DNA of 64,000 nucleotides from Buxus sempervirens (lineage: Eukaryota > Streptophyta > Magnoliopsida > Buxales > Buxaceae). Made by a program: the position numbers and the translations under genes. Under the pieces are notes generated by a model. That model searched no databases. It was not told where the DNA came from and saw only the letters and a program-made list of their open reading frames with translations. Each line of letters opens with the position of its first letter. Position 1 is the stretch's first letter. The stretch spans positions 51,111,283-51,175,282 of the forward strand of contig OX387182.1 in NCBI GenBank assembly GCA_947561395.2. The letters are read 5' to 3'. Of the stretch, positions 1-10,547 are shown one piece after another.

Positions 1-1075
1 GGAGTTAAGTGTACCACAAATCATCTCCCGAGTATACTTAAAGTACCTTCTGAGTGTACCCAAGGTACCTCTCACATGTACCACAAGTAACTCCTAAGAG
101 TACCTAAAGAACCTCCTAAGGGTACCCAAGGTACCCTCCCAAATACCACTAAAGTACCTCTTGTATTACCCAAGGTACTCCCATTGTATACCCAAAGTAC
201 ATCAATGTACTACTTAAGGTACCACTCAAGTATACCTAAAGTATCCCCTAATTATCCCTAAGGTACCCTCTTATATTGCCCAAGGTATCTCTCAAGTGTA
301 CCTTAAGTATTTCCCAAGAATGCCCAAATAACCTCTTAAGTATACCCCAGGTACCCCACTTTTATACCCAAGGTACACCCAAGTATTACCCAAGGTACCA
401 CCCAAGTGTTACTTAAAGTACCCCCCAGTTATACCTAAGGTACCCCTGTGTTCATCTAAGGTATCCCCTTGTGTTTTGCCTAAGGTACCCCATTCGAATA
501 CCTAAAGTACCTCCTAATTATACCTAAGGTACCTCATTTGTGTTGTCTAAGGTATCTCCTTATTTTAATTAAGGTACCCTACTATCTTACTTGAAGTACC
601 CCTTGTTTAGCTAAGGTACATTCCCTTATACAGCTAGAGGTACCCCCTTTTTATAACTAAAGTACCTCCAACATACCTAAGGTACATCCCCTATATTACT
701 TAGGGTACACCCCTTGAATTTCCTAGAGGTACTCCACTCATATAAGTAAGGTACCCCCACTGTTTTACCTAGGGTACACCCCCTATATAGCCAAAGTACC
801 TCCTTTGTCTCACTAAAGTAACCGCTATATAAGTAGGGTAACCCCCCACTGTTTTCCCTAAGGTATAACCCTTTATATAGCTAAGGTACCCCCTCTTATA
901 GCTAAGGTACACCCATTCTATAACTCAAGTAACCCTTTTAGATTATTAAGGTACACCCCTCATGTTACCAAGGGTACACCTCCTTATATTTCCAAAAGGT
1001 ACCCCCTGTATAACTAAAGTACACCCCTCAATAATCAAGGTACCCCTCCTCAATATAACTGAGGTACACCCTCCT
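1..1075. repeat. Degenerate ~20-bp minisatellite rich in GGTACC
   Basis: Roughly fifty diverged units of about 19-21 bp follow one another, each built around CCAAGGTACC or CTAAAGTACC with a variable AT-rich spacer such as TTGTATA. Units differ by substitutions and 1-2 bp indels, so this is an old array. It is already under way at base 1, so its left end lies outside the window. No convincing coding potential was seen. It may be a private satellite or an internal array of a larger transposon. Confidence 0.85.
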
Positions 1076-3271
1076 AAGCTTATCCAAACTGGAGAATCAC
1101 TTGCATGTAGGGTTTTGTTTCAAAAATTCATAGGGTTTGGTATATCTAATTATCTTGTTCAGTTTTCTATCGATTTGCCATGGATTTGCAACCTCTAATG
1201 ATTATATTTCTGGTTAGGGTTTGAGATGGGTATATTGAATGATACTTTATATGTTGGATTCATGTTCATGAGGGTTTTGTATGGATTCCTATGTTGGGAA
1301 GAGTTTTTGAGTATGTTGGGATGTTTTGGAATCATCACATTTGGTATTGAGAAGGTTGGATAGGGTTGGTACGAGTTTTGAGTTGAAAATAGTCAAAAAT
1401 GGTAGAAAACCCGAGGTGGCGATTAATCCTGCAACTTGGCGATTAATCCTGAGCCAAGACCCCCAAAAATCAGGTTCTGTTAAAATAAATCGCGAAACAG
1501 GATTAATCGCCCAGGGCTAATCGCGACCTTAGCGCGCGAACGTTAAACCTTACCGCGCGCGCGCTGAACCTGTTTTAAACCTGGGCGCGCGAACCTTTAG
1601 CCTTAACGCCCGAACATTGAGCTAATCGCCTCTGGGCGATTAATCCACGACCTAATCGTGGACCCTGTTTCATGATTTGTTTAGCCTTTTTCTCTCAAAC
1701 CCTTTCCCAACCAAGCCAAGGCTCTCGCATAGCACCCTTATTACATGAAAGACATTTAAGTAAATGTCCTGTGTATTTATTGCTCCATTTACTTAAGTCT
1801 TTACATGTAAATAAGGTTTTACCCCCCATTTGGAACCAATAAAAATACTCCCAGGGCCCAATTCCCAACCAATAAAAAGTCAACTTTTCAGTTTGTGCCT
1901 AAATTTCCAGTTTCCCCGATTTTCAAAAAGGGCCACTTCTTTGAGTTGGATATCCAAATGAATGATTCAGAAGCCCAGAAAATTCTAGATGATTTGTATA
2001 CCCTCCAATAGACTACAACCGGAAATTGAGCCCCAAACTCCTTGTAGATTTGTCTAGAAAAATTCGACACCGAAAAGTCAACGTTTTTATCCATACTTAG
2101 AATATTTTTGAGGTCCGAAACTTTTTGTCTCGGAATCCGTTGATTTTTGGTATGGTGACTTTATTGGGGATCCTAAGATTATCCCACTTCTTAATTGCGT
2201 AATTCGTGGACCTTAAGGGGTATGTGTTTTACTGTGGATTGGCTTTGGCTGTGAAGTGCTTGTGGTTAGTTCTTACGCATTGGGAACATTAATTTGATTT
2301 GGTAAAGCTGTGATGAGTTTCTTCTATGTGATTTAAGTGACGGTGTAGATCTCACTTGGTCGTGGTTGAATGGCAGTGACGGTGTAGATCTCACTTGCCC
2401 CTTTGTTGAATGCCAGTGACGGTGTAGATCTCACTTGGCCTTGGTTAAATAGTAGTGGATGGGGAATTCCACTTGGTTTGTGAATTTAGTACTATATCTT
2501 GGGTTGTGGGATGTGATATTGGTTCTAGTAACTACTGATAAAGGTTTGTCCTACATCGTGAGCTCTACAGGTCTGACTTACATTATCAGTCCTACCAGGT
2601 TTGTTAGCTAATTTTTATGGGTTATATTATTAAGATGCTTGACTTGAGAATATGAATCGCATAAACTGCCTCTACTTATGATGTTATATAAATTGCCTAA
2701 ACTATTCCAATCATGATGTTATGTGAATTGTATTAACTGCTTCCATTCATGCATGTTTGCTACTTGCTGGGACTTTAAGTCTCACGCGTTTTGTTTTACC
2801 GGATTTGTTTTCAGATCCGTTTGGTGAGCCACGTATTGGGGCAGCTATTGAGGGTGAGCTTGAGCACAGGCCTGAGGACTTTTACTATCCATAGTAGGGG
2901 TTCTCTTTATGTTATTGTATTTAGTTCCTAGAAACTATCAATGGGAATGTAATTATTCTTTTTGGATTTGTAGTCGTGGGAGTTAGCTTTAAATTATCAT
3001 TCTTGTATATGAATGCTCATGTGAGAGGCAGTGATGGAGAGATCTTAGTAGCCTTCTGTATACCTAAATGTTGTATTTTGGAGTTATTACACAGATGCCC
3101 TTTTATTATATGGAAAATTTTAAATTTCATGCTTCTTTATCTTATGCACTCTGATGATTACATTGTAATTTCCCACATCAATTATGTTTATCAGGTTCTT
3201 TTGGGCCCATAGGTAGGTCTCGGGTACGGGTTTGTGCCGTGATAGGGCAAACCCGGATCTGGGGCGCTACA
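1076..3271 (+). mobile_element. 5'-truncated LTR of a probable Ty3/gypsy retrotransposon
   Basis: The right edge ends GGGGCGCTACA, the form expected of an LTR 3' terminus ending in CA. No matching TGTAGCGCCCC start is present, so the left end is missing or lies beyond the minisatellite. The body resembles long plant chromovirus-type LTRs in style, but that lineage call is from memory of the family. Near 2335-2460 a ~40-bp segment holding GACGGTGTAGATCTCACTT is repeated about three times. Around 1430-1650 several GCGATTAATC-like motifs recur. No protein domain was found. Confidence 0.45.
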
Positions 3272-3276
3272 TTTCA

Positions 3277-3699
3277 GGTGCCTCACGAGGTGCATCAAGT
3301 GGTAATCCATCTCCCTCTGCCCAGTCATCTTCATTTAATATGTCCTCCATTATATAACGCTTGGATGCCATGCAAGAATCCCAGTAAGCATCCTTCCAGG
3401 CTATGCAGGAAAGGCACGAGGCATTAGCTAGAGAGTTCCATGTCGCGCAAGAGGAATAGCAAGCATCTTTTTAGGCTATACACTCAAGGCAAGAGGCATT
3501 AATTAAAGGGGTCCATGAAATTAAAGAAAGTAGCTCGCAAGACTTGGATTACGTGGGGAGAGAGGTGGATAGAATTGTTCAAAACCAGGAAAGAAACCAC
3601 AATGAGCTTAGGAGCATGGTCCATTCCGTGTCACAGACACAGCAAAATATGGACGAGCAGATGCAGCTCTTCATCAACCGCTATTTCGGCCGCTTGTAG
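3277..3699 (+). pseudogene. Dead exon of a coiled-coil protein, unrecognised family
   Basis: The frame from 3277 to the TAG at 3697-3699 reads as a hydrophilic Glu/Gln/Arg-rich protein over about 140 codons. It is broken by four in-frame stops, each a plausible C-to-T change in CAA or CAG codons. The first part is Ser/Gly rich; the second looks like a coiled coil with heptad-like spacing and ends in INRYFGRL. A ~71-bp segment is duplicated within it (about 3371-3443 and 3446-3515). A TTTCAG just before 3278 could be a splice acceptor, and the LTR ending at 3271 abuts it. It resembles the tail of a transposon-encoded protein, but I do not recognise the family. Confidence 0.45.
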
Positions 3700-4007
3700 T
3701 GAGGGTGGGTGCAGTGGGAGGTGGTGGTTAATTTGTAGGGCTGTGAGGTGATTTAAATATAGAAACTTCAATGGCAGTTGCTTTAGAATTTTTTTGGTAG
3801 CCTATGGCATTAATTAGAAGAACTTTGTGATGTTAGAACGATGCTTGCAACAGAAGTCGACCATAAAATCATGTTCCATCACGCTTGATACAAACCAATC
3901 CCAAAAATTAAATATGGGATACAAGCAAAATCAACATCGAATATAAGCATACTCTTGCGGGGATACAGCCTACAAGCTAAGTCATATAGGGTTAGGAACA
4001 CAATACT
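3700..4007. other. Unassigned spacer
   Basis: AT-rich sequence without a supported gene or repeat. Confidence 0.5.
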
Positions 4008-4445
4008 TCACTCTTTGTCCGACATGTCCGACCCAAACAGATACGTTGGATCGGCCAAGATGAACTGAACTACTTCGTTAGATAGTGGACCTTGCCCCTG
4101 GTCCTCCGCTGCTTCTCGATGAATTTTGAGATTGTAGTAGCGAGCCTTCCGCATATACATCTTGCACATCTCGGGTCGTATGCGGTTCACGGCCACTTCA
4201 TATTCGTGCGCGTTTGTGCGGGGCATGTCTTTTGCAGGTCGCTTGGGGATTGGTGCACCAAGTTCACGCAAGTCTTTCGCATACCACTCGTTTAGATTAT
4301 TGTCGAACTTCCACTCACGCTTCAATGTCTCGAAGAATAAGCGTGGATCTCGTTTTGTATGCTTGTAATCAATGTCATATGCCCAAATTATGCCGTAGTT
4401 GTGGTCACCATATTGATCATAATTACTAAGGCGTAGCTTGTACAT
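4008..4445 (-). CDS. Hypothetical 145-aa basic protein
   Basis: An uninterrupted minus-strand frame starts MYKLRLSNYDQYGDHNYG. It is rich in Tyr, Arg, Lys and Glu, with no signal peptide, membrane segment or known motif. A good TATA box (CTATATAAAAG, minus strand 4503-4513) lies about 60 bp upstream of the ATG, which favours this start. The DNA further upstream (about 4540-4690) duplicates the promoter of the GRF zinc-finger gene to its right. I do not recognise the family. It may be a small gene carried by the same mobile unit as the GRF gene, or one exon of a longer gene. Confidence 0.4.
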   Translation of the reverse strand: MYKLRLSNYDQYGDHNYGIIWAYDIDYKHTKRDPRLFFETLKREWKFDNNLNEWYAKDLRELGAPIPKRPAKDMPRTNAHEYEVAVNRIRPEMCKMYMRKARYYNLKIHREAAEDQGQGPLSNEVVQFILADPTYLFGSDMSDKE

Positions 4446-4502
4446 GGTGGAATGCCGCCTTGCACCTATCGAGTGAATACGCTATTTGGATGCATCAAGA
4501 TG

Positions 4503-4513
4503 CTTTTATATAG
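4503..4513 (-). promoter_or_regulatory. TATA box of the 145-aa ORF
   Basis: CTATATAAAAG on the minus strand, about 60 bp before the ATG at 4445. Confidence 0.4.
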
Positions 4514-4539
4514 TGAAGCATGTGTCGGGTGTTGTTGTG

Positions 4540-4700
4540 CCAACGCGAAACACGTTGACAGTTTTTTGTATGCGGCATGAAGCACGCGGCCGATCTTCAC
4601 CGTACGCGCCCCGAAGCACGTTTGCAATACATCCATTCTTGCCAACGTAAAAGAACACAATGACATTGAATTCTGACTAAATAATCATACGACCGCTTTT
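4540..4700 (+). repeat. Direct repeat copy A (duplicated promoter segment)
   Basis: This segment (GCCAACGCGAAACACGTTG, later AACACAATGACATTGAATTC) recurs in the same orientation at about 5165-5290. There it forms the promoter of the GRF gene. In this copy the TATA box is degraded. The two copies flank the left ~23-bp array. Confidence 0.75.
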
Positions 4701-4705
4701 TCAAG

Positions 4706-5065
4706 TCCCCCAAAGATTGTGCATGTATCCACCTAAGTCACTTCTTGTATCCCCCTAAGACCCTGGTTGTATCCCCTTAAGTCACTGCTTGTAACCACCG
4801 AAGTCACTGCTTGTATCCCCCGAAGTAGAAGCTTGTATCCCCTTAAGACCCTGATTGTATCCCCCTAAGTCACTGATTGTATTCACCGAAGTCACTGCTT
4901 GTATCCCCCGAAGTAGAAGCTTGTATCCCCTTGAGACCCTGGTTGTATCCCCCTAAGTCACTGCTTGTATCCACCTAAGTCACTGCTTGTATCCCCCCTA
5001 AGTAGAAGCTTGTATCCACCAAAGTCATTACTTGTATCCCACTAAGACCCTGGTTGTATCCCCCG
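4706..5065 (+). repeat. Left array of a ~23-bp tandem repeat (TTGTATCCCCCTAAG)
   Basis: About fifteen units share TTGTATCCCCCTAAG. Three kinds of linker alternate: GTCACTGC, ACCCTGG and TAGAAGC. The same repeat occurs in opposite orientation at 6238-6585, so the two arrays form a long, imperfect inverted repeat around the GRF gene. One unit variant holding AAAGATTGTGCATGTATCC occurs on both sides. Confidence 0.85.
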
Positions 5066-5164
5066 AATCGAACCAACCTCATGTGATTCGGTTTGGTTCA
5101 TTTTGGATTTCGATTATTTTACCTATTTTATTTAACCTCCGTACCTCACGTGACAGATTTTCTG

Positions 5165-5290
5165 GTGCCAACGCGAAACATGTTGGCCGAGCTTCACCAT
5201 ACGCGCCATTAAGCACGTTGGCACACCATCAATTTTGCATGTGTGAAAGCAGCACAATGACATTGAATTCTCTATAAATACTCATACGCC
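5165..5290 (+). promoter_or_regulatory. Promoter of the GRF gene; direct repeat copy B
   Basis: This copy matches 4540-4700. It keeps a clear TATA box (TCTATAAATA, 5271-5280) about 35 bp upstream of the ATG at 5314. Confidence 0.5.
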
Positions 5291-5313
5291 ATTCTTTTTT
5301 AGGATCGGGAAGT

Positions 5314-5974
5314 ATGGAATCTAACCGCGTTATGGTTCGGGATGTCCAACAGACATTGTGCCCATGTGGAAAAGGGATGCTAAAGCAAAAACAATCGCAT
5401 ACATCGCGTAATCCAGGACGCTATTTTGCAACATGTCCAGCAAGTTTCACATGATGTATATTTTATGGCATATAAAATTTTTACTTTCCAACAATCTTTT
5501 CATCAGTTAGGGTGATGGCAATAATGGTTGCGGCTTTTTCGTATGGTGCGACGAGCTCAGCATTTGTGAGTGTGGAAGGGGTCCATGTCGAGTCATGACC
5601 GCTAAAACCAAAAAGAATGCAGGTCAGCGTTTTTATTGTTGCCCGCTCAAGGTATGCCCAAGAACCTTCAACAGCTGTAATACGATGTTTTTTTTAACAA
5701 GTGATAATTGGATTTCATTTATATGATATTACTGTCTGTTGTAGGAGGAACACGGTTGCAACTTTTTTCTTGGTTGGAAGACGAAGCTGGCGGGGGATCG
5801 GGGGAATCCCTTGCCAGGAATACCACACGCTGTCAACACAGAAGCGTTATTTGTGACCTTGAACGTAAATTGCTCCAAGAAGATCATGACCATGCAAGGA
5901 GGATGGCAGACATCTATTGAGAACTGCTACATGACCTTGACAACATGAACCTAAAGGATAAACATCTTGATTAG
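5314..5974 (+). pseudogene. Decayed GRF-type zinc-finger gene
   Basis: Two GRF-type zinc-finger motifs are visible. The first exon (5314 to about 5455) holds LCPCGKGMLKQKQ followed by GRYFATCPA. A second block (about 5515-5655) holds GCGFFVWCDE, CECGRGPC and GQRFYCCPLK and ends at a GT donor. A third block from 5745 continues with a CNFF / WLEDE motif and a Glu/Lys-rich tail. GRF fingers have the pattern CxCG...RxFxxC...FFxW and bind nucleic acid. The gene looks broken: a 1-bp loss in a T run near 5765 shifts the frame, there is a TGA at about 5918-5920, and the first intron has no good donor. It lies between the two inverted arrays, so it is probably transposon cargo. Confidence 0.6.
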
Positions 5975-6047
5975 TTGACTTCAGTCTTAACAATGTATGT
6001 ATAAAAATGGAAATATGCATGTAATTACCAAGTTGTAAACTTTTATT

Positions 6048-6203
6048 ATGCCACGCACAATTGTTGAAATTCGGAACTTAAGTGACTTATGCTCAACCAC
6101 TTTGGATGTGTATAGCTTTCTAGTTCTGCCTCAAAAGGCCAATAGTCAATCATCCGAATTATCAACTTCAAGTACCAAACCCCCTAGGAAGAAGCACTAA
6201 TCT
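6048..6203 (+). other. Short ORF related to a segment at 10457-10531
   Basis: An open frame begins MPRTIVEIRNLSDLC and ends PPRKKH at a stop. Its middle matches 10457-10531 in the same orientation, at both DNA and protein level (IVxIRNLSxLC). This suggests a duplicated exon or cargo fragment. The function is unknown. Confidence 0.3.
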
Positions 6204-6237
6204 CCTAATCATAGCAGCAGCAAAGATTACAAAGCTA

Positions 6238-6585
6238 TTAGTGACTTATGGGGATACAACCAGGGTCTTAGAGGGATACAAGCTTCAACTTAGGGGGATG
6301 CAAGCAGTGACTTTGGTGGATACAAGCAGTGACTTACGGGGATACAACCAGGGTCTTAGGGGGATACAAGCAGTGACTTAGGTGGATACATGCACAATCT
6401 TTGAGGGATACAACCTGGGTCTTAGGGGGATACAAGCTTCTACTTAGGGGGATAGAAGCAGTGACTTAAGTTGACACATACACAACCTTTGGGGGAATTA
6501 CTACGAGAATCTTGGGGAGATACAACCATCATCTTAAGGGGATACACACTTCTACTTAGGATGATACAAGCACTGACTTAAGGGG
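6238..6585 (-). repeat. Right array of the ~23-bp repeat, inverted
   Basis: About fifteen units of GGGGATACAA with the same linkers as 4706-5065, but in reverse orientation. Confidence 0.85.
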
Positions 6586-7253
6586 ATTGTGGTGTGTACA
6601 CTATGTATAAGTTATCAAGGATTACCGAAGGTCGCGGGAGTTTAACCCATTTCTTCAACTTTGTAATGTTAACTTTGCAGGATGCATATTTGTTTAACTT
6701 TCTTCTCCTCTTTATTTCAGAAGCAAAGTGCCCGCTCCCAGCACTGTTTTGGCTTCACTTAACAAAATGAGTGTGACGGGGTGAAGATACATTTGTATGA
6801 AGAAAGACATGGACACAATGTTGTCAGTATTAGGGACTCATTATAAACATGATGACTGAATGGGATTAAGAAGTTGTCACCAAGTCCAAAATAATCATCG
6901 TGGGGGTAAAAATAAAAGCACCCACTGTACTCTCTCATCAAAGTTTAGCATTTCAAATTACAAGCGTCAATTCCATACGGTGGCCTCTCGCCAGCAACAT
7001 CTCTCGGTCATCTTAAGAACCAAAGCAAGAAGATTTTTGGGGAGTTTGACTAGCCACGACCACCTGATCTGATTGGTTAATCCAGATCGTCTGGGGCTGA
7101 AGTAATCAAACCAACAAAGGAACACTTAAAAACTATCGAGAAAAAGAATATGGTAAACAATTTCAGAGAAAATTCGGTGTTTTTATGAGAGCACTCAACA
7201 CTAATGAAAAAGGATATGCATGAAGAAAAAAATATTGTCCAGTGCTTTGATTG
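6586..7253. other. Unassigned spacer
   Basis: No supported gene or repeat. It ends in GATTG, the target-site duplication of the next solo LTR. Confidence 0.5.
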
Positions 7254-7355
7254 TGTAGACACCCCAAATTGCATTGTCAAAATGATCAATAATCATAAAA
7301 AATCATTATCTCCTTGAAAGCCAGCACAAAAATTGAAGAAAATAAGTTTTTACCT

Positions 7356-7497
7356 GTATCCGGCATCTCAGGCTGGATACAAGTACTCCTCTTTGTATCC
7401 GGTACAAAATACCGGATACAAGAAGGCTTTAGTGTATCTGGTATTATATACCGGATACCTTAAGCCCTTTGTGTATCCGGCCTAATATACCGGATAC
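7356..7497. repeat. Four tandem palindromes in U3 of solo LTR 1
   Basis: The units are at 7356-7380, 7394-7420, 7434-7458 and 7473-7497. Each has the form GTATCCGG, a short loop, then CCGGATAC, with minor mismatches. They end about 167 bp upstream of the TATA box. Confidence 0.85.
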
Positions 7498-7663
7498 ATA
7501 AGTTTTGCTCAAAATTAGGGTTTTCCGAGAGCTTTTCACTTTTACCATCATGTCCCTCATTAAATGAGGGGAAATCTCGGAAATAGACTTAGGGTTAAGG
7601 TTGGTGGGCTATAGACATTATGTTGTGTCTACCATTCTCACCAACCCTAACCCTAGCATTTGC

Positions 7664-7672
7664 CTATAAATA
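7664..7672 (+). promoter_or_regulatory. TATA box of solo LTR 1
   Basis: CTATAAATA, conserved in position with the TATA boxes of solo LTRs 2 and 3. Confidence 0.7.
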
Positions 7673-9597
7673 GGAGGCTCCTCCTTAAGCAAAGGGCCAT
7701 TAACTTTTGCCTTGAATTCTTGCCAAGAAGAGCTCCAAGAGAAGAGGGAAACCGCTGCGGGATCGCATCCAGAACCCAGGTAAGCCTCAAACTTTTCTTT
7801 TATTTTCTGTTTTTACATTCCTAGATCTAGATCCCTTCTTCTACCTTTCTGTAGAATAAGGCCTTCTTTGTGTGTGAAAATCCTTCCCCGGCTCAAAGTA
7901 TCTCGAGACTCCCCCTAGCCGTAAAACGTGGAGGCGGGATCTAGGAGAAACGAGACTGGGGATTGACCCTAGTGCTAGAACCTATGTAGCATAAGGCCTT
8001 TTTGATTGATTGTAAACCGTTTCATATTTAAAGTACCCTTGATTATCTTGAAGAACCGTGTTTAATGGGGAGAGAGAACAAAGGGAAACGATAATGGAAC
8101 GGAACCCTAGGTTGTTTTAGAACCTTATTTTGATGAATATGTATGCATGCTATGTTGTTTTATTGATCTTGTATGGTTTTTCACACTTGCACATACATAG
8201 CACTATTTTGGCGGGATAGGCTCACATTTGGGGATTTATTACATTCATTGTGATAAATCTCAAATAAATGGCCTCAATCAATTCTGGAATGTCTTTAAAT
8301 GATTTTTAAAGGTTTTGTGTTCATCTTGCACAAATTGCACACACTTTGTCACAGTTTTGCATTGGTTTTACTCAAAATAGGCTTTACTTGACAGCAACTG
8401 TACCCTGACTTCGGACACTCATAACTTCATCATCCGGATGAATTTTGGAGTGATTCTAGAACCATGGGAAAGGTGAGGCTATTTAGTTTATATCCACTAA
8501 ATTTCATTAATTTCTATCTAGCAGATTTTTGACACCTCTCTGTCGAAGTTTATTGGACAGTTCCAGTTCAAATACAGAACTTGTCACTTCGACGGAGCGC
8601 CATGTGTTCGTTTTAAGTCCGATTCGAATGATTTTTGTTTCTGGGCACTCCTTTATGAGTCTATTTTCAAATCCAATTGGTTTCATAATTTTTTGACTCC
8701 ATTTGAATTATTGGTAACGGATTTACTCAGAACTGTTCATCAGAACTGTTCATCAGTACTTTTCTGGGTAAATTTGTGATCTTCGGGGCCTGTTAGGGAG
8801 ACCACCCAAGGCACATCCGAATGAGTTTTTGTATGAGGCTAGTTTCTTTTGAAAGATGGCCATACAAACTTCATTGACACCAAATTTCACGGATTTCTAT
8901 GTAGTAGATTTTTCTAGGTGATTTTCCAAAGTTGCCTACTTGCTACTTTTGATTTTCTCCGGCAGCAACTTTACAAGGAGCATAACTCCTAGGTTTTTAC
9001 CCGGAATTGCTTGAAATTTTGCATGAGAGTATTGTTTACCCTAATCTTTCAAATGGATTTGGTTTGATTTAATTTAAAATTGGATTTGATTAATTTCAAG
9101 AGAAGTGGCCTTACTTTTACCAAATTTCCCGGATTTGCCTCAACTTGGTTTTATGCAACTTTTGCTGTGATTTCCATCTTTTTGTGATATTCCAGAAGTG
9201 ATATTAACATAAAAGAAGATCTGGAATTCATTTGGATTTTCATGTGAAGATATCATATATTTGTCATTTTTCAAGGTTTTCATGATTTTTTAGCAAGCTT
9301 TCTATTTTCTTTTAGCATGAATAACACTTGGCAACCACCTTGTGTGGGTGAATGGGGGTGCCTAACACCTTCCCCCGTTCATAATCTAATCCCCTTACCC
9401 ATCTCTGGATTTGATTTTCAAGTAGGGTTATTTTTCCCCTAGAATTTGCCTTTTAGCTATTTTTGCATATTTTTGAATCTTTTGGTGTCCATTCACACCC
9501 CGAAAATCTGAATGGTGGCGACTCTCCCACTTTTTGCGTCGAGCCCCGTGTGTTGACGGAGGGAAATCATTCTGGTGATTTTTTCCCGTATCTCACA

Positions 9598-10456
9598 GAT
9601 TGAAAGAAGTTTCTTGTGGGAGACAGAACAACATCACATCTATTTCCTTGTAAAGCTGCTTTAAAGGAGACTCCGAAGCTAGGTATGTAGTTGTAATTAA
9701 CGCAACTTACGACGTCACAATTAGATACAAGTTGTTCAGCAATTCTTCTGATTTAATCCTACAGCTGTGTTTGACATAACATATATCAGCTCTACTGTAT
9801 CACATAATACGGTTCAGTGTCCTTTATGGAGGAAAGAAAAGAAGTCATTAAAAGGGAAGAAACAAATGATACTAAAAGTTCTTATGGAAGACACATTCAA
9901 TAGACCCACATATTTAGCAATATGAGGCATACCATCTAAAAGATACTTAGAGGCAACATAACCTAAATTGCCTGAAAGTTTGATGTTCTTGTTTTAAGCC
10001 CCAGAAGTTACAGCAAGACCAAAATCAGAAAGTTGAATGAGGGGAAAAAATTGAAAAACAGCAACATTTTAGTGAATTTCATAAAGGATGACAAATGAAT
10101 ATATTATGTAAGCTTTGAAAATCAATATGAAAAATTCAAGTAAAGGTAGAGGATTTGACCTTTGCATTGAACTTGGAATCCAGAAGAATGTTTGATGATT
10201 TTAGATCTCTATGGATCATAGGGGGACTACAGTGCTCATGGAGATATTCTAATCCCCTGCTCAACACCAATAAAGTCAAAATAAAATATGCTAATATCGG
10301 AAGTCACTGCTTTACAAGGAAATAGATACAAGTTGTAATTAACGCAACTTCCATATGTAACTTAATATGAGCATGCTCAGTTGCGTTAGATGTAAACCAT
10401 CCACAAAAAACAATATCATGATATGAGCATGCTCATTGTGCCAGTTACCTACATTG
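9598..10456. repeat. Spacer with an inverted repeat, possible MITE remnant
   Basis: TATTTCCTTGTAAAGC near 9645-9660 is the reverse complement of GCTTTACAAGGAAATA near 10311-10326. GTTGTAATTAACGCAACTT occurs twice in direct orientation (about 9690 and 10333). No clean target duplication was found, so the limits are uncertain. Confidence 0.35.
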
Positions 10457-10531
10457 TTGGAATTAGGAACTTAAGTGAGTTATGCTTTAACACTAATATG
10501 TGTAGAGCTTTTTACGTGTGCCTCAATAGGC
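10457..10531 (+). repeat. Direct copy of the 6062-6146 segment
   Basis: This stretch matches 6062-6146 over about 75-85 bp (GGAACTTAAGTGA, then TTATGCT). It lies just beyond the stop codon of the Ulp1-type gene, on the opposite strand to that gene. Confidence 0.6.
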
Positions 10532-10547
10532 CAAACTGAGACGTACC

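Larger units (their letters stand above)
7254..9597 (+). mobile_element. Solo LTR 1, family TGTAGACACCCC...TCTCACA, TSD GATTG
   Basis: The LTR starts TGTAGACACCCCAAATTGCA and ends TCTCACA. It is flanked by a perfect 5-bp duplication GATTG (7249-7253 and 9598-9602), and no internal retroviral sequence is present, so it is a solo LTR of 2,344 bp. It carries four palindromes (7356-7497), a TATA box (7664-7672) and a likely 5' splice site CCCAG|GTAAG at 7779/7780. Near the 3' end it has GGTGGCGACTC, a motif also seen in the other long LTRs here. The size suggests Ty3/gypsy, but without internal domains this is inference. Confidence 0.9.

Noticed and set aside
4706-5065. CRISPR-like spaced repeats
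   Set aside because: This is a eukaryotic nuclear sequence. The units are contiguous with no unique spacers of constant length.
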